A stretch of 64,000 bases of DNA, from contig JAKGHH010000001.1 of NCBI GenBank assembly GCA_022828595.1, positions 144,541,017 to 144,605,016 on the forward strand. The letters run 5' to 3'. Positions 1 to 13,971 of the stretch are shown one piece after another. The stretch is from Nelumbo lutea (lineage: Eukaryota > Streptophyta > Magnoliopsida > Proteales > Nelumbonaceae). The notes under the pieces were generated by a model that saw nothing but the letters and a program-made list of their open reading frames with translations, did no database searches and was not told the origin of the DNA. Made by a program: the position numbers and the translations under genes. Position 1 is the first letter of the stretch. Every line of letters starts with the position of its first letter.

Positions 1-17
1 TCACAACTAAAACTGGA

Positions 18-50
18 CTAGTAATTGTGCATGTGTGTTGCACATGGGAG
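18..50 (-). mobile_element. Helitron-like 3' terminus
   Basis: On the minus strand this reads as a short hairpin (CATGTG, loop CAACA, CACATG) followed 12 nt later by CTAG and then a host T. That is the usual layout of a plant Helitron 3' end: a palindrome, then CTRR, with insertion between A and T. No partner 5' end was found to its right, so the body of the element is undefined. A similar end occurs at 14044. Confidence 0.4.
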
Positions 51-1640
51 ATTGTTATGATAATTATTAAAGTATGAAAAATTAAAAAGAGTTAGAAAAA
101 ATTTCAACACATCTATAATATCATATATTCACAATACATTCATTGTGAAGCAATGCTTTGGATTTACTTGGCCACCAGTAGATGAGCTTCATATGTGGTA
201 CAAGAAAATATTGAAATTTACATTAAGGGATAAACAACTAAGTGAAAAAAATACCTTTGAATATTGTTCCTTCATGGCCATCTTTCTTGGAACATGACTT
301 TGCAACCCATTGTGAAGGGGTGGAACCTACACCCCATGTCTCGTGTAATTCCTAGTCTTTCATCAAATAAAATTCCTTTTTTGTTGATAAAAAATTGCAA
401 CTTGTGCAAATTACATAAACCATTTAGACTTGGTCATATTAAATAAATGACAAAAAAAAAACAATTTCTTATAGAAATAAGATCAAACCATAGGATCAAA
501 TTCATATCCCATAACATTTTCTCAACCATGTTTCACTCCTACTGCAATACAAATTTCCCCCTCTCAAAAGCAATAGCATAGATTTAGTACCAATTCAAGA
601 GCCAAATAAATAAAGAAAAACCTTTAAAAAAATTTTTAAAGCATAGAAGAATATATTTCATTGAATTACCCTTCTCATTAACAAAAATATGCCCATCAAA
701 GAACTCAACAAACTCAATATATAATATCATCTGGCTTCTTGAAATCAATGTATGCTTAGGAATACTGCTGATGCTTTGACTACAAAATCATTTTAGTAGC
801 ATCTGTTAAGTGCAATTTCCCTAATACATGTTGCTTGTTTGAAAGAAAGCAAATTATTTGTATTAACTCTTTTAGTAAGTACCTATAGAATTCTAAAACT
901 ATAAACATCTCTTAGTAAGGTATTTAAATTTGTATCGATACATGTTTCTAACTCTAGGATTCTAAACAACTACCTAAGATTAAGATCAAAACCAAGCTAT
1001 GAGATAGTTTTATGATTAAAAATCAGAGGATGAACAATGAGAAAGAAATAGAGGCAAAACTAAAAGTTTTTTTTTTTCTAAAATAAAATTATTTCCCAAC
1101 TATCAACATCGTCTTTGGAGGAAAAGCTCCAGCATAGCAAACAAAAATCCAACAAAGTTACATTACTTGATTTCCTAGTTTAGTTAGTCTGGAAAAGAAT
1201 AACTAAAGGACTTCGACTCGGTTCTGATACAAATGATCCTTGGTGATTTTTCTACCAAACAAAGGATCCTAGAAACAGTGGTAAGAGAATGCAATAGACG
1301 ACCTGACAATAAAAACCACCCCTTTTCTTATTTTGGCCATTGACACAGTTTATAAATTTCCAAATCTTTTCTTATAGAAAAAAATGAAAAATAACAATGG
1401 GTATTTTGATCCATCTTGAAGCTTCCATTCAAATCAGATATAATTTATCATTTGCATGGTTATTATAAGAAAGAAAGATCAATAAATGAAAGGAGTACTA
1501 ACCAATAACAATAGTCAAATCAATTAAGAATGTGTGTCCTGGAAAGAAACAAGAGGTTTGTAGTCATTTTTTTTTTGTTTTTATTTCTTTTTCTTTATGC
1601 ACATGATTGTGAAAGATGGTGTTAGAGGGTTAATTTCAGC
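51..1640. other. AT-rich intergenic, no gene seen
   Basis: No convincing coding region was found. Short open frames here have no family signature. A stretch near 1218-1231 resembles an inverted tRNA-iMet primer-binding site (GGTTCTGATACAA), which may be the last trace of an old minus-strand LTR retrotransposon, but no LTR pair was recognised around it. Confidence 0.4.
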
Positions 1641-1651
1641 TCTAAGGTATC

Positions 1652-2032
1652 TTATCCTTGTTCTTTTCTTTTCTCTTTTTTCTTGTAACAAGGAGGCGGG
1701 AGCAGTACCACAGGGCTTGTGAACTTGATTTCTTCCTCAAAGTTTTCCATTTCGAACTTGGGAACCCAACCCGACTTCTCCTGCTCATCCATCGACTTCA
1801 TCCTCTTCCTCAAAGGAGAATAGGATGACAACTCGTTAATTTCCAATCTTCTACGATCAGATATCTTTGAAACTTCTGATAAAGCAAAGAATCTCTTAAA
1901 CTTTTCTTCTTCTTCTTCTTCTTCTTCTTCTTGAGTCTCTTGATCATATACATGTTTCTTGCTCCTATCCTTTCCCAATTTTGGCCAAGACAAGAGATGT
2001 AAAGGAGAAAAGAAATTGAACGTAGTCTGCAC
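1652..2032 (-). CDS. hypothetical acidic/basic small protein
   Basis: Single-exon open frame of 126 aa. I do not recognise the family. It is highly charged: a Glu run of about nine residues (residues 36-44) is encoded by a GAA/CTT microsatellite at about 1906-1933, and the C-terminus is Lys/Arg-rich. The middle region (FFALSEVSKI, then YSPLRKRMK) looks non-random and WVPKFE / FTSPVVLLPPP reads like a conserved plant motif. A TATA-like element (TATATAAG on the minus strand, 2065-2072) lies only about 33 bp upstream of the ATG, which would give a very short leader. No signal peptide or membrane segment is visible. It could be a real short plant gene or a chance frame stabilised by the repeat. 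Confidence 0.35.
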   Translation of the reverse strand: MQTTFNFFSPLHLLSWPKLGKDRSKKHVYDQETQEEEEEEEEEKFKRFFALSEVSKISDRRRLEINELSSYSPLRKRMKSMDEQEKSGWVPKFEMENFEEEIKFTSPVVLLPPPCYKKKEKRKEQG

Positions 2033-2264
2033 CTTTTCAATGTTTTGGTTTGTAAAAGAAGATGCTTATATACGCAATAAACTTGACAATAAAAACTACC
2101 ATCATTGCCCCTTTTCTTGATGTGAAGTTGTAGGGAATAGATTGTGGGAGATAAAACAATTGTCTCTTTGAATATAAATGTGAAAGGTGTTTGTGGGAGA
2201 TAAAACTATGAGGTTGGAGGGAACAATTTGTGGGAGATAAAACTGTTGCCTTTTGTTTTTAATT

Positions 2265-2656
2265 TGTTAAAAAATAATCCACTTTCCATATGTTTTCTAG
2301 AAATTCAAACTTCTAGAATTAATTAGTACTCTAGAAATTAAATCTCTAAGCCTCTAGAAAAAGTAATACACTTCTAGAAGTTCTAACTTGTAGAATATAT
2401 TTGGGTCTAGAAGATGATGATTTCTAGAAAAGGTAAAATTCTAGAAAGAGATGTCTAGAATGTTGGTTGGCTTTTACTCCACCTACTTGGCTCTACTATA
2501 AATAGGGCTAAGCTTGTACATTTGAGAACAACCCAATACAAGTTCCCATTTCCTAACAACTTGAGCCTTTATCATTTGCAACCATCCTATCTTACCTAGT
2601 CTACTCTCTCTCACATGCCAAGTCTTAACAACTCTACTCTCCTCCATATCCTAGTA
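2265..2656 (+). repeat. copia 5' LTR
   Basis: 392 bp, begins TGTTAAAAAATAATC and ends AGTA; the partner LTR ends AACA, so the terminal CA box has mutated here. It contains many TCTAGA-like motifs and a TATA-like CTATAAATAG at about 2496-2505, the probable promoter of the element. Confidence 0.93.
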
Positions 2657-2657
2657 G

Positions 2658-2670
2658 TGGTATCAGAGCC
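2658..2670 (+). other. tRNA-iMet primer-binding site
   Basis: TGGTATCAGAGCC, the standard plant copia primer site complementary to the 3' end of initiator methionine tRNA, one base after the 5' LTR. Confidence 0.95.
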
Positions 2671-2732
2671 ATTTCAATTATTTTTGGGCATTATTTCATT
2701 TTAGCCAAAATTCCCTATTATCCCAAAATTTA

Positions 2733-3660
2733 TCATGTCCACCATTTTTCTGAAGAAAATTATGACTATTGGGCTACTAAAATGAGGACTTTCTTCATGT
2801 CCCAAGGTCTATGGGAAATTATAGATAAGGGGATTTACAATCCCTGAAAGTAGTTCTACTCTATCTGTAGCAGAGCAAGAGAATTTATAGAAGAATATGG
2901 GGACGGATAATCTTGCTCTCTATCACATACAGATGGCAATGGCAGAATTGATTTTTCCAAGAATTAGTGGTGCTACAAGTGCCAAAGGTGCATGGGATAA
3001 CTTGAAGGAGGAGTTTCAAGGTAGTGCCAAGGTACACACTATTAAACTTCAAACTCTTAGAAGGGATTTGGAGAATATGAAGATGAAGGATTTTGAAATC
3101 ATTAAAAATTATTATTCTAGATTAAGAGAAATTGTCAATCAATTAAGAGCATATGGAGAAGATATTATTGAAAAAAGGGTGGTTGAAAAAATATTAATTA
3201 GTGTGGTAGAAAAATATGATCCAATAGTAACCACCATTGAGGAGACAAAAGATATCACCACTCTATTAGTAACAGAGTTGGTGGGCTCTCTAGAAGCTTA
3301 CGAAAAAATACTGAGTAGAAGTGATGAAAGCTCTATGGAGAACACATTTCAGTCTAATCTCAATATAAGGTCTCAGAAATCCAAAAGAGATGAAAGAAAA
3401 TTTAGAGAAAATTCTAGAAAAGAAGAAAGTTGTAGAAATGATGAGAATGGAGGAGATATTAGGAGAGATAAAAAAGGAAAATATCTACCATGCCATATTT
3501 GAAAGAAAACCAATCATCTTGAGAAAGATTGTTAGTTTCGGGGAAAACCACAATGTCAAAACTGTAAAAAACTTGGGCATGTAGAGAAGGATTGTCATTT
3601 TAAGGAAAGGCATCAAACTAGTTACTCTAAAGAGAAGGATAAAAATAATTATCTATTTTA
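2733..3660 (+). pseudogene. copia gag remnant (UBN2-type capsid, zinc knuckles)
   Basis: The N-terminal part (NYDYWATKM, WEIIDKG) is typical of copia Gag and is followed by a longer open stretch (2897-3502, about 200 aa) with the UBN2/retrotran_gag fold signature (AKGAWDNLKEEFQG). A first nucleocapsid knuckle near 3490-3540 is broken by stops; a second, at about 3556-3600, keeps CQNCKKLGHVEKDC. A frameshift near 2745 separates the possible start codon from the body, and a stop lies near 2848. Confidence 0.85.
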
Positions 3661-6600
3661 TGCTTGTCATATTGCTTCAGAAGTGGACGATACTTGGTAT
3701 TTGGACAGCAACTATAGTAATCACATGATAGGTAATGAAAAGATCATTAAAGATATAGACAAGTAAGTCAAGTCATAAGTCATGCTTGACAATGAAGAAT
3801 TAGTGGAGGTTGAAGGTAAAGGAACTATCACTGTTAAGACAAGGAATGTGACACAACTCATACAAGATGTGTTGCTAGTCCCAAGACTAGAGACAAATCT
3901 ATTAAGTTTTGGGCAAATGGTGGAAAGAGGATATTCTCTACTCTTCAAAGGAGACTTATGCATGATATACGACAATAAAAATAAAAGCTTGGAGATTGCT
4001 AAGGTAAAGATGCAGCACCAAAGGAATTTTCCAATCTTATGGCAATACATCGAGACGATGATGAAGGCTTAGGAAGATGAATCATAGCTTTGGCATCGAA
4101 GATTTGACCACTTCAATTTGCATAGGCTAAAAGTACTCCATCAAAAAGATATGATGAAGGATCTGCCATCCATTCAAGTGATGAACGACATATGCGAAGG
4201 ATGCTTACTTAGTAAGCAACATTGGAAACCATTCCCATCAAGTGGTGCATGGAGAGCCAAGGCAATCCTGGAGCTCATACATACAGATGTTTGTGGACCA
4301 ATGAGAACGATATCCTTTGAACAAAGTAGGTACTTCATTCTCCTCATTGATGATTTTACAAGAATAACTTGGGTTTATTTTATGTGTGAAAGATCAAAAG
4401 TTTTTAAGATTTTTAAAAGATTTAAGAGTCTCGTTGAACAAAAAAAGCAGCCAAAGCATAAAAGTTATTAGAAGTGATAGAGGAAAAGAATATACTTCAA
4501 ATGAGTTCAACAAGTTTTGCAAAGATGAAGGCTTAGAACATCAATTGTCTCTCAGCTATGCCCTAGAGAAGAATGGAGTTTTAGAAAGGAAGAACGGAAC
4601 AACAATGGAGATGGCAAGATCAGTTGTTTTGGGGCAAGGCATGCCTAAGATGTTTTGGGCAGTAGTATATACTGTAGTCTATCAACTTAACATATGTCCA
4701 ACAAGAGCAATAGAAAACAAGACTCCTATAGAAGCTTGGAGTGGAAGGAAGTCGCCGGCACAACGCTTGAGAGTTTTTGGATGCATTTGCTATGTTCACA
4801 TTCCAATAGAAAAAAGGCACAAGCTAGAAGAGAAGACAGAGAAGGGAATATTCTTAGGATACAGTACGCAATCAAAAGGCTATAGAATTTATAGCCTAAA
4901 GATCAAGAAGCTAACTATTAGTCGAGATATGAAGTTTGAGGAGAATGCTACATGGAATTAAAAAGAAGAAAAAGTGGAGAAACATAGCATCATGGTACCA
5001 AAAGTACAAAAACTAAAGCCAATCAGTAATGAATGAGAAGAAGGACCAAAAAGTCCTCAATCTACAAAATCACCATTAACTCCATCATCGGCTACAATAG
5101 AAGAAGAACAAGAAGAGTCATCTCCAGAATCGCCAATAAGAAGGACGAGACCACTTAGTGAGATAGATGAGACATGCAACTTTGTAACTATGGAGCCTGA
5201 AAGCTTTGAAGCAGCAGCAAAACAAGAAGTATGGGTAAAAGCAATGAAAGAAGAAATCACAATGATTGAGAAAAACAAGACATGAGAATTAGTGGATTGT
5301 CCTCAAGACAAAGAAGTGATTGGAGTTAAGTGGGTCTACAAGACAAATCATAAGGCGAGGCTAGTCGCTAAAGGCTATGCACAGTTGCCTGTGATAGACT
5401 ACAGTGAAACCTTTGCTCCAGTGGCACATTTAGACACTATAAGAGCATTCGTAGTGTTAGTAGCACAAAAGAAGTGGAAGATCTATCAACTTGATGTCAA
5501 GTCGGCATTTCTGAACTGAGTGCTCGAAGAAGAAATATATATGTAGAGCAACCTCAAGGGTTCACAGTAAAAGGATGAGAAGACAATGTACTAAGATTGA
5601 AGAACGCTCTCTATGGCCTAAAGCAAGCACCACGAGCATGGTATAGTCGGATTGATGGTTATTTCATCAAACAAGGATTCAGGAGGAGTCAAAGTGAGTC
5701 TACTCTATACATCAAGACCCAAGGTAACTTTAACACTCTCATTATTTCTCTATATGTAGATGATCTCATCTGTACAAGAAACAATGAGACAATGATTAAG
5801 GAGTTAAAAGAAGATATGATGAAGATGTTTGAGATGAGTGATCTCGTATTATGCACTACTTTCTTAGTATCGAGATCAATCAAGAAGAATAAGGTATCTT
5901 TATATCACAAAAGAAGTATATAGAGAATCTACTGAAGAAGTTTAAGATGGAAGGATGCAAGACGGTCACTACACCACTCGTTACAAATGAGAGGTTCAAG
6001 AAAGGAGATGGTTCAAAGAAGGCTGATGCCTCAATCTACAGAAGCCTTATTGGGAGTTTACTCTATCTCACAACTACGTGGCCAAACATTATGTATGCAA
6101 CAAGTTTACTCTCGAGGTTTATGCAAAGCCCAAGTCAAATTCACTATGGAGCAACAAAAAGGATACTAAGATACTTGTAGGGCACAAAAGAATACGACAT
6201 TTGGTACAAATCCACTACTAACTCAAGATTGATTGGCTATACTGACAGTGATTGGGCAGAATCAGTGGATGGCATGAAGAGTACCTCAGGATATGCCTTC
6301 TCATAAGGATCTGGAATATTCTCTTGGGCATCAAAGAAGCAAGCTACAGTAGCACAATCATCAGCAAAAACTGAGTACATAGTAGCGACAACAACAAGTC
6401 AATCTATATGGCTAAGAAGAATACTTGAAGACATGGGTGAGCGGCAAAAGGAACTGACAACGATCTATTGCGATAAGTCTGTTATAGCAATGGCAAAAAA
6501 TATAGTATACCATATTAGGATGAAACACATTGCAATCAAGTATCACTTTTTATGAGAGACAACTAGCAAATGAGAAATTGAACTCAAGCACTGCAAGTCC
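3661..6600 (+). pseudogene. copia pol remnant (protease, integrase, RT, RNase H)
   Basis: The domains are in copia order. Protease: WYLDSNYSNHM near 3693, where the catalytic DSG triad has lost its Gly. GAG-pre-integrase and integrase: LWHRRFDH, HTDVCGPM, SDRGKEYTS. Reverse transcriptase: [18 protein letters not shown] near 5308, [21 protein letters not shown], and the catalytic LYVDD at about 5750-5764. RNase H: DSDWAESVDGMKSTSGY near 6244 to about 6590. At least eight stops or frameshifts interrupt the polyprotein, so no functional enzyme is expected. Confidence 0.92.
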
Positions 6601-6693
6601 GAAGAACAATTAGCAAACATTTTCACAAAGGCATTACCACGTTCAAAGTTTGAGTTGTTATGGGAGCAAGTAGGAGTTACAAGAAAGTGCATT

Positions 6694-6702
6694 AAAGAGG
6701 AG
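6694..6702 (+). other. copia polypurine tract
   Basis: AAAGAGGAG, directly before the TG of the 3' LTR; it primes plus-strand synthesis in this family. Confidence 0.85.
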
Positions 6703-7095
6703 TGTTAAAAAATAATCAACTTTCCAGACGTTTTCTAGAAGTTCAAACTTCTAGATTAATTAGCATTCTAGAAATTAAATCTCTAAGCCTCTAAAAAAAG
6801 TAATACACTTCCTTGAAGTTCTAACTTGTAGAGTGTATTTGGGTCTAGAAGATGATGATTTCTAGAAAAGGTAAAATTCTAGAGAGAGATGTCTAGAATG
6901 TTGGTTGGCTTTTGCTCCACCTACTTGGCTCTACTATAAATAGGGCTAAGCTTGTACATTTGAGAACAACCCAATACAAGTTCCCAATTTCCCAACAACT
7001 TGAGCCTTTATCATTTGCTACCATCCTATCTTACCTAGTCTACTTTCTCTCACATCCTAAGTCCTAACAACTCTACTCTCCTCCATATCCCAACA
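6703..7095 (+). repeat. copia 3' LTR
   Basis: 393 bp, TGTT...AACA with perfect 4-bp terminal inverted repeats. It matches the 5' LTR along its full length with scattered substitutions. Confidence 0.93.
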
Positions 7096-7139
7096 ATAAT
7101 TACTGTAGGAGTAAATTACATATATTCCCTCTATATGCA

Positions 7140-7660
7140 TAGACATGTAGGGGTAGAATCTGCCCAATGAAAATTCCAGAAGGAGAGGCTATTGGCACTT
7201 TTAGAAGTAGCATAGATATAGATGTGTAGCAGTGAACAGAGAAGGTAGGTTTTTGGAAGCTTTGGTAGAGTCCATTCAGGTGGAGGATGCACTTTTGGCG
7301 GAGTCATAAGCTATAAAGTTGGTGCTTGACTATGCTCCTACGTTTCTTGACCAATGAATTATAATTTTGGGTGTTTGCTTGGAAGTTGGTAGCATTGAAA
7401 CTTATGAGATCTTAGGAGGTTATTGCATCAAGCTCCAGTTCTCTGATCTGCGGTGGTATGCAGCACAACCTCATTGTCTTCTTTTTTAGTTTATTAAGTG
7501 TACAACCAATGTAGCTGCACATTCCCTAACCATGAATGCTTATTCTCTCACTGGGATGTGCATTTTTTGATTCTCTCATCTAATTTGGTAGAGGTCATGG
7601 ATTTGATGATTGTGAATTCTTGCCGGAAGCAATTGCAATTCAAGATATAAATATGAAGAT
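7140..7660 (+). repeat. possible LINE RNase H tail fragment
   Basis: In one frame near 7494-7555 the translation reads TNVAAHSLTMNAYSLTG, which resembles the end of the RNase H-like domain in plant L1-type LINEs (R-x-x-N-x-x-AHSLA). The rest is too decayed to align by eye. Confidence 0.25.
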
Positions 7661-7748
7661 ATGGCATTGAGAACGAAGAACTCTGCTTATTGATAATTAC
7701 AGGTGGTTGTTGTGGGCCAAGATTCTTTTTGGTTAAATTGCACATGGG

Positions 7749-8021
7749 CTAACTTGCCCATGACTCTAATCCTAACACCCCCTCAAGTTGGTGTGTCAGA
7801 GGGCATCGAAACGCCCAACTTGGAGCGAAGATGGTGAAACTTGTCTGTAGGAAGAGCCTTGGTGAGAAGATCAATTGGTTGAGAAGAACAAGATAATTAG
7901 ATAAGTGATGAGTTTGTAATGTTCCATTTTGGACTTGTTCCCAAATAAAATGACAACCAATCTCAATGTGCTTCGTCCTTTCGTGAAAAATGGATTGGCT
8001 ACTATGCCGAAAATCATGCAA
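7749..8021 (-). pseudogene. copia RNase H C-terminal fragment with polypurine tract
   Basis: The minus-strand frame carries SIFHERTKHIEIGCHFI, the conserved end of copia RNase H, continuing to the C-terminus of pol. It is followed on the minus strand by a TTGAGGGGGTG polypurine tract at about 7775-7785 and by TGTTAGGATTAGAG, which would be the start of the 3' LTR. The upstream half of the domain is missing on this strand; instead a plus-strand piece of RNase H abuts it at about 8020. Confidence 0.75.
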
Positions 8022-8137
8022 TGGCCTCTGTCACAGTTGAACTAATTTGGCTTCGACGTCTCTTAGCTGATCTCACTATTCAACTTTCACCCCCTTATGC
8101 AAAGCACTTTACATAGCAGCCAATCTAGTTTTTCTAG
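8022..8137 (+). pseudogene. copia RNase H fragment, opposite orientation
   Basis: The plus-strand translation gives VELIWLRRLLADL followed by a decayed LYIAANLVF, the part of copia RNase H that normally precedes the HERTKH motif found on the other strand at 7749-8021. The two pieces are head to head and both contain the short AAN-x-(V/I)F stretch, so they come from an inversion or from two opposed elements. Confidence 0.65.
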
Positions 8138-8144
8138 GAAATCA

Positions 8145-8291
8145 GATCTGCTCCTCACACATAGTGCCTCACAGTAGGCACATCCTACCGTGCATTCGGA
8201 ACGTCTCCCATACTTTATTTATGGGAGATGTTCCCAATGGACGGCAGGATGTGCCTGTGAGGACGTCGTGAGGCGCCCTGGAGCAGATCCC
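8145..8291. mobile_element. foldback MITE, family A
   Basis: About 145 bp bounded by GATCTGCTCC and its inverse GGAGCAGATC. The interior is a large hairpin with the core GGAACGTCTCCCAT against ATGGGAGATGTTCCC. Related copies occur at about 31345, 42128 and 51231. No clear target duplication was found at this copy. Confidence 0.7.
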
Positions 8292-8299
8292 ATCTCCAT

Positions 8300-8780
8300 T
8301 TCCGGGCAATGTGAATTTCCTTACAGATGGTGCTGCTAGTATCGCAAAAAATGTTGCCTGAACTTATGTATGATTATGCTAAAAAATCTAACGAGTTCGT
8401 AGTTCTATCTCTTGAAATCCTGAAACCACCCTTATGAGTTGTCCTTGAATAAAAGCCCTGAACCAAATTATTATTTCATTTCAAGTGGTTCCAGAACGCC
8501 ATGGGAAGAAATATGCAGGAGAGAGAGAGAGAGAGAGAGAGAGATGGAAAACAGTGCCAGGAATCTGTTGGGCTTCCCCCAAAAAGTAGGAAGATGGCTT
8601 CGCTTCAGATGATAGTAATGTATAAATAACTTCAGTTATTGCCGTCAAACTATTGATTAATTGCTTTACCGTAAACATTTAGCTTACATTTATATGGGGA
8701 GATCTTGAGTTCATGTAGCTCAAGCTAGGTTCTATATATGTGGCGAGTACAACAGGACAGAACTGTGTTGAAGCACACAA
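8300..8780. other. terpene synthase 3' flank, GA microsatellite
   Basis: No gene seen. A pure (GA)n microsatellite runs at about 8519-8543. This stretch must hold the 3' UTR and poly(A) site of the minus-strand terpene synthase, but no polyadenylation signal could be chosen with confidence. Confidence 0.5.
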
Positions 8781-11790
<3,010 letters not shown>

Positions 11791-11876
11791 TTTTATTAGC
11801 TCTAAAGCTCCTGCCTGTGATGAGGTCGTGAGGTTTTGGTTTTTATGTCCCGAGTTCCAAATTGCACCAACTACCA

Positions 11877-11884
11877 TTTATATA
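11877..11884 (-). promoter_or_regulatory. terpene synthase TATA box
   Basis: TATATAAA on the minus strand, 87 bp upstream of the chosen ATG. It would place transcription start near 11850 and give a leader of about 60 nt. Confidence 0.65.
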
Positions 11885-11889
11885 CAGAA

Positions 11890-13970
11890 GATCGAGCGAG
11901 GCCGGGCCTCCGGGGGCAGGGTGATAGAATCGTGGAACGGGTGCTTTGGTCTTCATAATTTGCATGGTCACTATTTCCTTGAAAATAACAACAAAATAAG
12001 GGATAATTTTTCCATGGGACAAACTTAGACCGCTCTTTGGGTCTACAAAATGGAGACCATACATTACCACATCAAAAATCGACTTTACCTTTTTTTTTTA
12101 TCATTGTTCTATTATTGCTTTTGCTTTTGAAAATGATTTATTCTTACAAGTCAATTTCTTATGATGTTGAGTAGAAATTTTACATTTACCACAAAAACTA
12201 GACAGAATAAAAGGGATTTGCAGGATTAATCCAGTACCAATAGAAAAGGCTGGTGCTATTTTAATTAAAAATAAACTAGTACTGCTTTATAATTTTATAT
12301 ATGGTTAAGATTTTCTCATTTATTTTGCTTCATATTGTTTTTTCCTTTGCAGGAGCTATTTTTCTCTTTTGAGCTTCAGGAGGGTTCGATTCGACTCTAG
12401 AAGCATCAAAATATGGTACAGGAGCAAATTCCCGTTAAATCAAGAGGTTTCCACATCAAACAGAAATGTGGTTAGAGTTCGTTTGGAGACAAATGATAAA
12501 TTTCCATGGTAACCTTTTCTTCTTGGAAAAAAAAAAAAAAATTCTATGGCGTGTCGTCTGGAGGTCTTAACAAGATTGTCCAGTTTCAACCAGGTGGAGG
12601 GGTGGTGTGGCCATTGCGCAATGTATACCTCTAAATTGGTTTTTGGAAGCAAGAACATTTGAATTGCTATATATCCTTTCTTCTTCTACTGTCAAAACTC
12701 AAAAGTGGTTTAATAATCAGAAAAAAGGTTAGAGGACACTTGTACAAGGAAACAAATGAGGGGCTTTCTATCTAATTTTCTTCTCATGGGCCAAACCGCA
12801 GTAGAATATGGGTGGACCTCATTTTGGCAAAATTGGAGAAGTAAACACCACATTATATTGAATTATTCGGATTAGGTGAACGTGATGAGAAATTGAGTGG
12901 TTGTGGCTAAGACGTTCCCTGTAGGCTGCTGTCATGGACAATTAAAGACCCCCTCCATTAACAAAATGTCATTAAACATTTGTATTCAACATCTATCATT
13001 TGTGGGTTAATTCTTCTAAAACCTTATTTTGCATGCCCCTTTCAAGGACCACGGTGTGGATCACCATCTGCTCTATCACCGCTCAGGAGGCCTGTGTTAC
13101 CGTTCACCCAGCCATGCCAACAACAGACCTTAAACTCTAGGACTCAATGGTTGTTATGCTTCTAGGTGTAGTTGCCTTTCTCCTCCTTCCTATGCTGATT
13201 TACCCACTTCAAATTAAAGCGAAAGCTTATTTGGTACAAAAGACTCTGCATCTCATTTTTGAGACGCAAGTCCTCTCCATTTCAAGTTTTCAATGGATTT
13301 TCCAAGCTTGCCTCCGATTAAAATCAACTAGAGAAGGTTTTGCCCAGGAGCAGTTGAACCCAGTGAAAAGAACAGACGGATTAACAGAAGCATTCTTATT
13401 TGCTATCAAACATTCTCTCTATAATGAGCTGTTGTATTGTGGTGTATAGTTTTTCAGGGGTACGGTCTTTATGTCCCCCTTCCTAGGATTTTATTTTACA
13501 TATTAATAAAATTTTGGTGCCCCCCTTCACGGGGGAAATTTTAAGTTTTTCTACCAACGTTCCCATTAATCATTATTACCCAATCTTTGGAATTGATGGG
13601 GCCTTGATCGTCTTCGTGATTGGATAGGCAGAGTGGATGTTGCTATAATGATATTCTTTGCTTTACATGTAGACAGAGGTTTTACGTACTCGGTTTTTTA
13701 TTTTTAGTATATTTGTGCATTTGTATGCAAGGATTTTTTTTTATTTGTTTAATATTGTTGAAGTTGTGTTGTTGTCTGGTTTTAATGGCGGCCATGGGGT
13801 TTCATAACTAAAAATGTTATTTTTTTTTCTTTTATAATTGTTTTGTCGAAGACGATTATATGGTTTTTCTTTTCTGAAATTTAAATAAAAATCCATCTAA
13901 TTGAAAAGGGTATATTAGACTTTTTAGCTCTTCCTTAAACATTAAAGAGGGGAGGTTTTAGTCAATTTTG
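11890..13970. other. terpene synthase upstream region, no gene seen
   Basis: Promoter and intergenic DNA. A 100-codon frame at 13147-13449 is hydrophobic and has no family signature; I do not regard it as a gene. No LTR or MITE ends were recognised. Confidence 0.45.
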
Positions 13971-13971
13971 A

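Larger units (their letters stand above)
2265..7095 (+). mobile_element. Ty1/copia LTR retrotransposon, full-length, decayed
   Basis: Complete structure: 5' LTR 2265-2656, primer-binding site 2658-2670, gag and pol remnants, polypurine tract 6694-6702, 3' LTR 6703-7095. TAATT at 2260-2264 recurs at 7097-7101, one base beyond the 3' LTR end, and is the likely target duplication. By hand I count roughly 25 differences between the two LTRs (about 6%), so the insertion is old relative to the gypsy element at 36 kb. The domain order protease, integrase, reverse transcriptase, RNase H is that of copia. Many frameshifts and stops make it non-autonomous. Confidence 0.95.

Noticed and set aside
750..800. 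NTADALTTKSF-like translation resembling the copia RNase H tail
   Set aside because: Only a few residues match, with no neighbouring domain or LTR; chance cannot be excluded.
13147..13449. 100-codon plus-strand frame
   Set aside because: Hydrophobic composition from AT-rich DNA, no motif, and no promoter or splice context.
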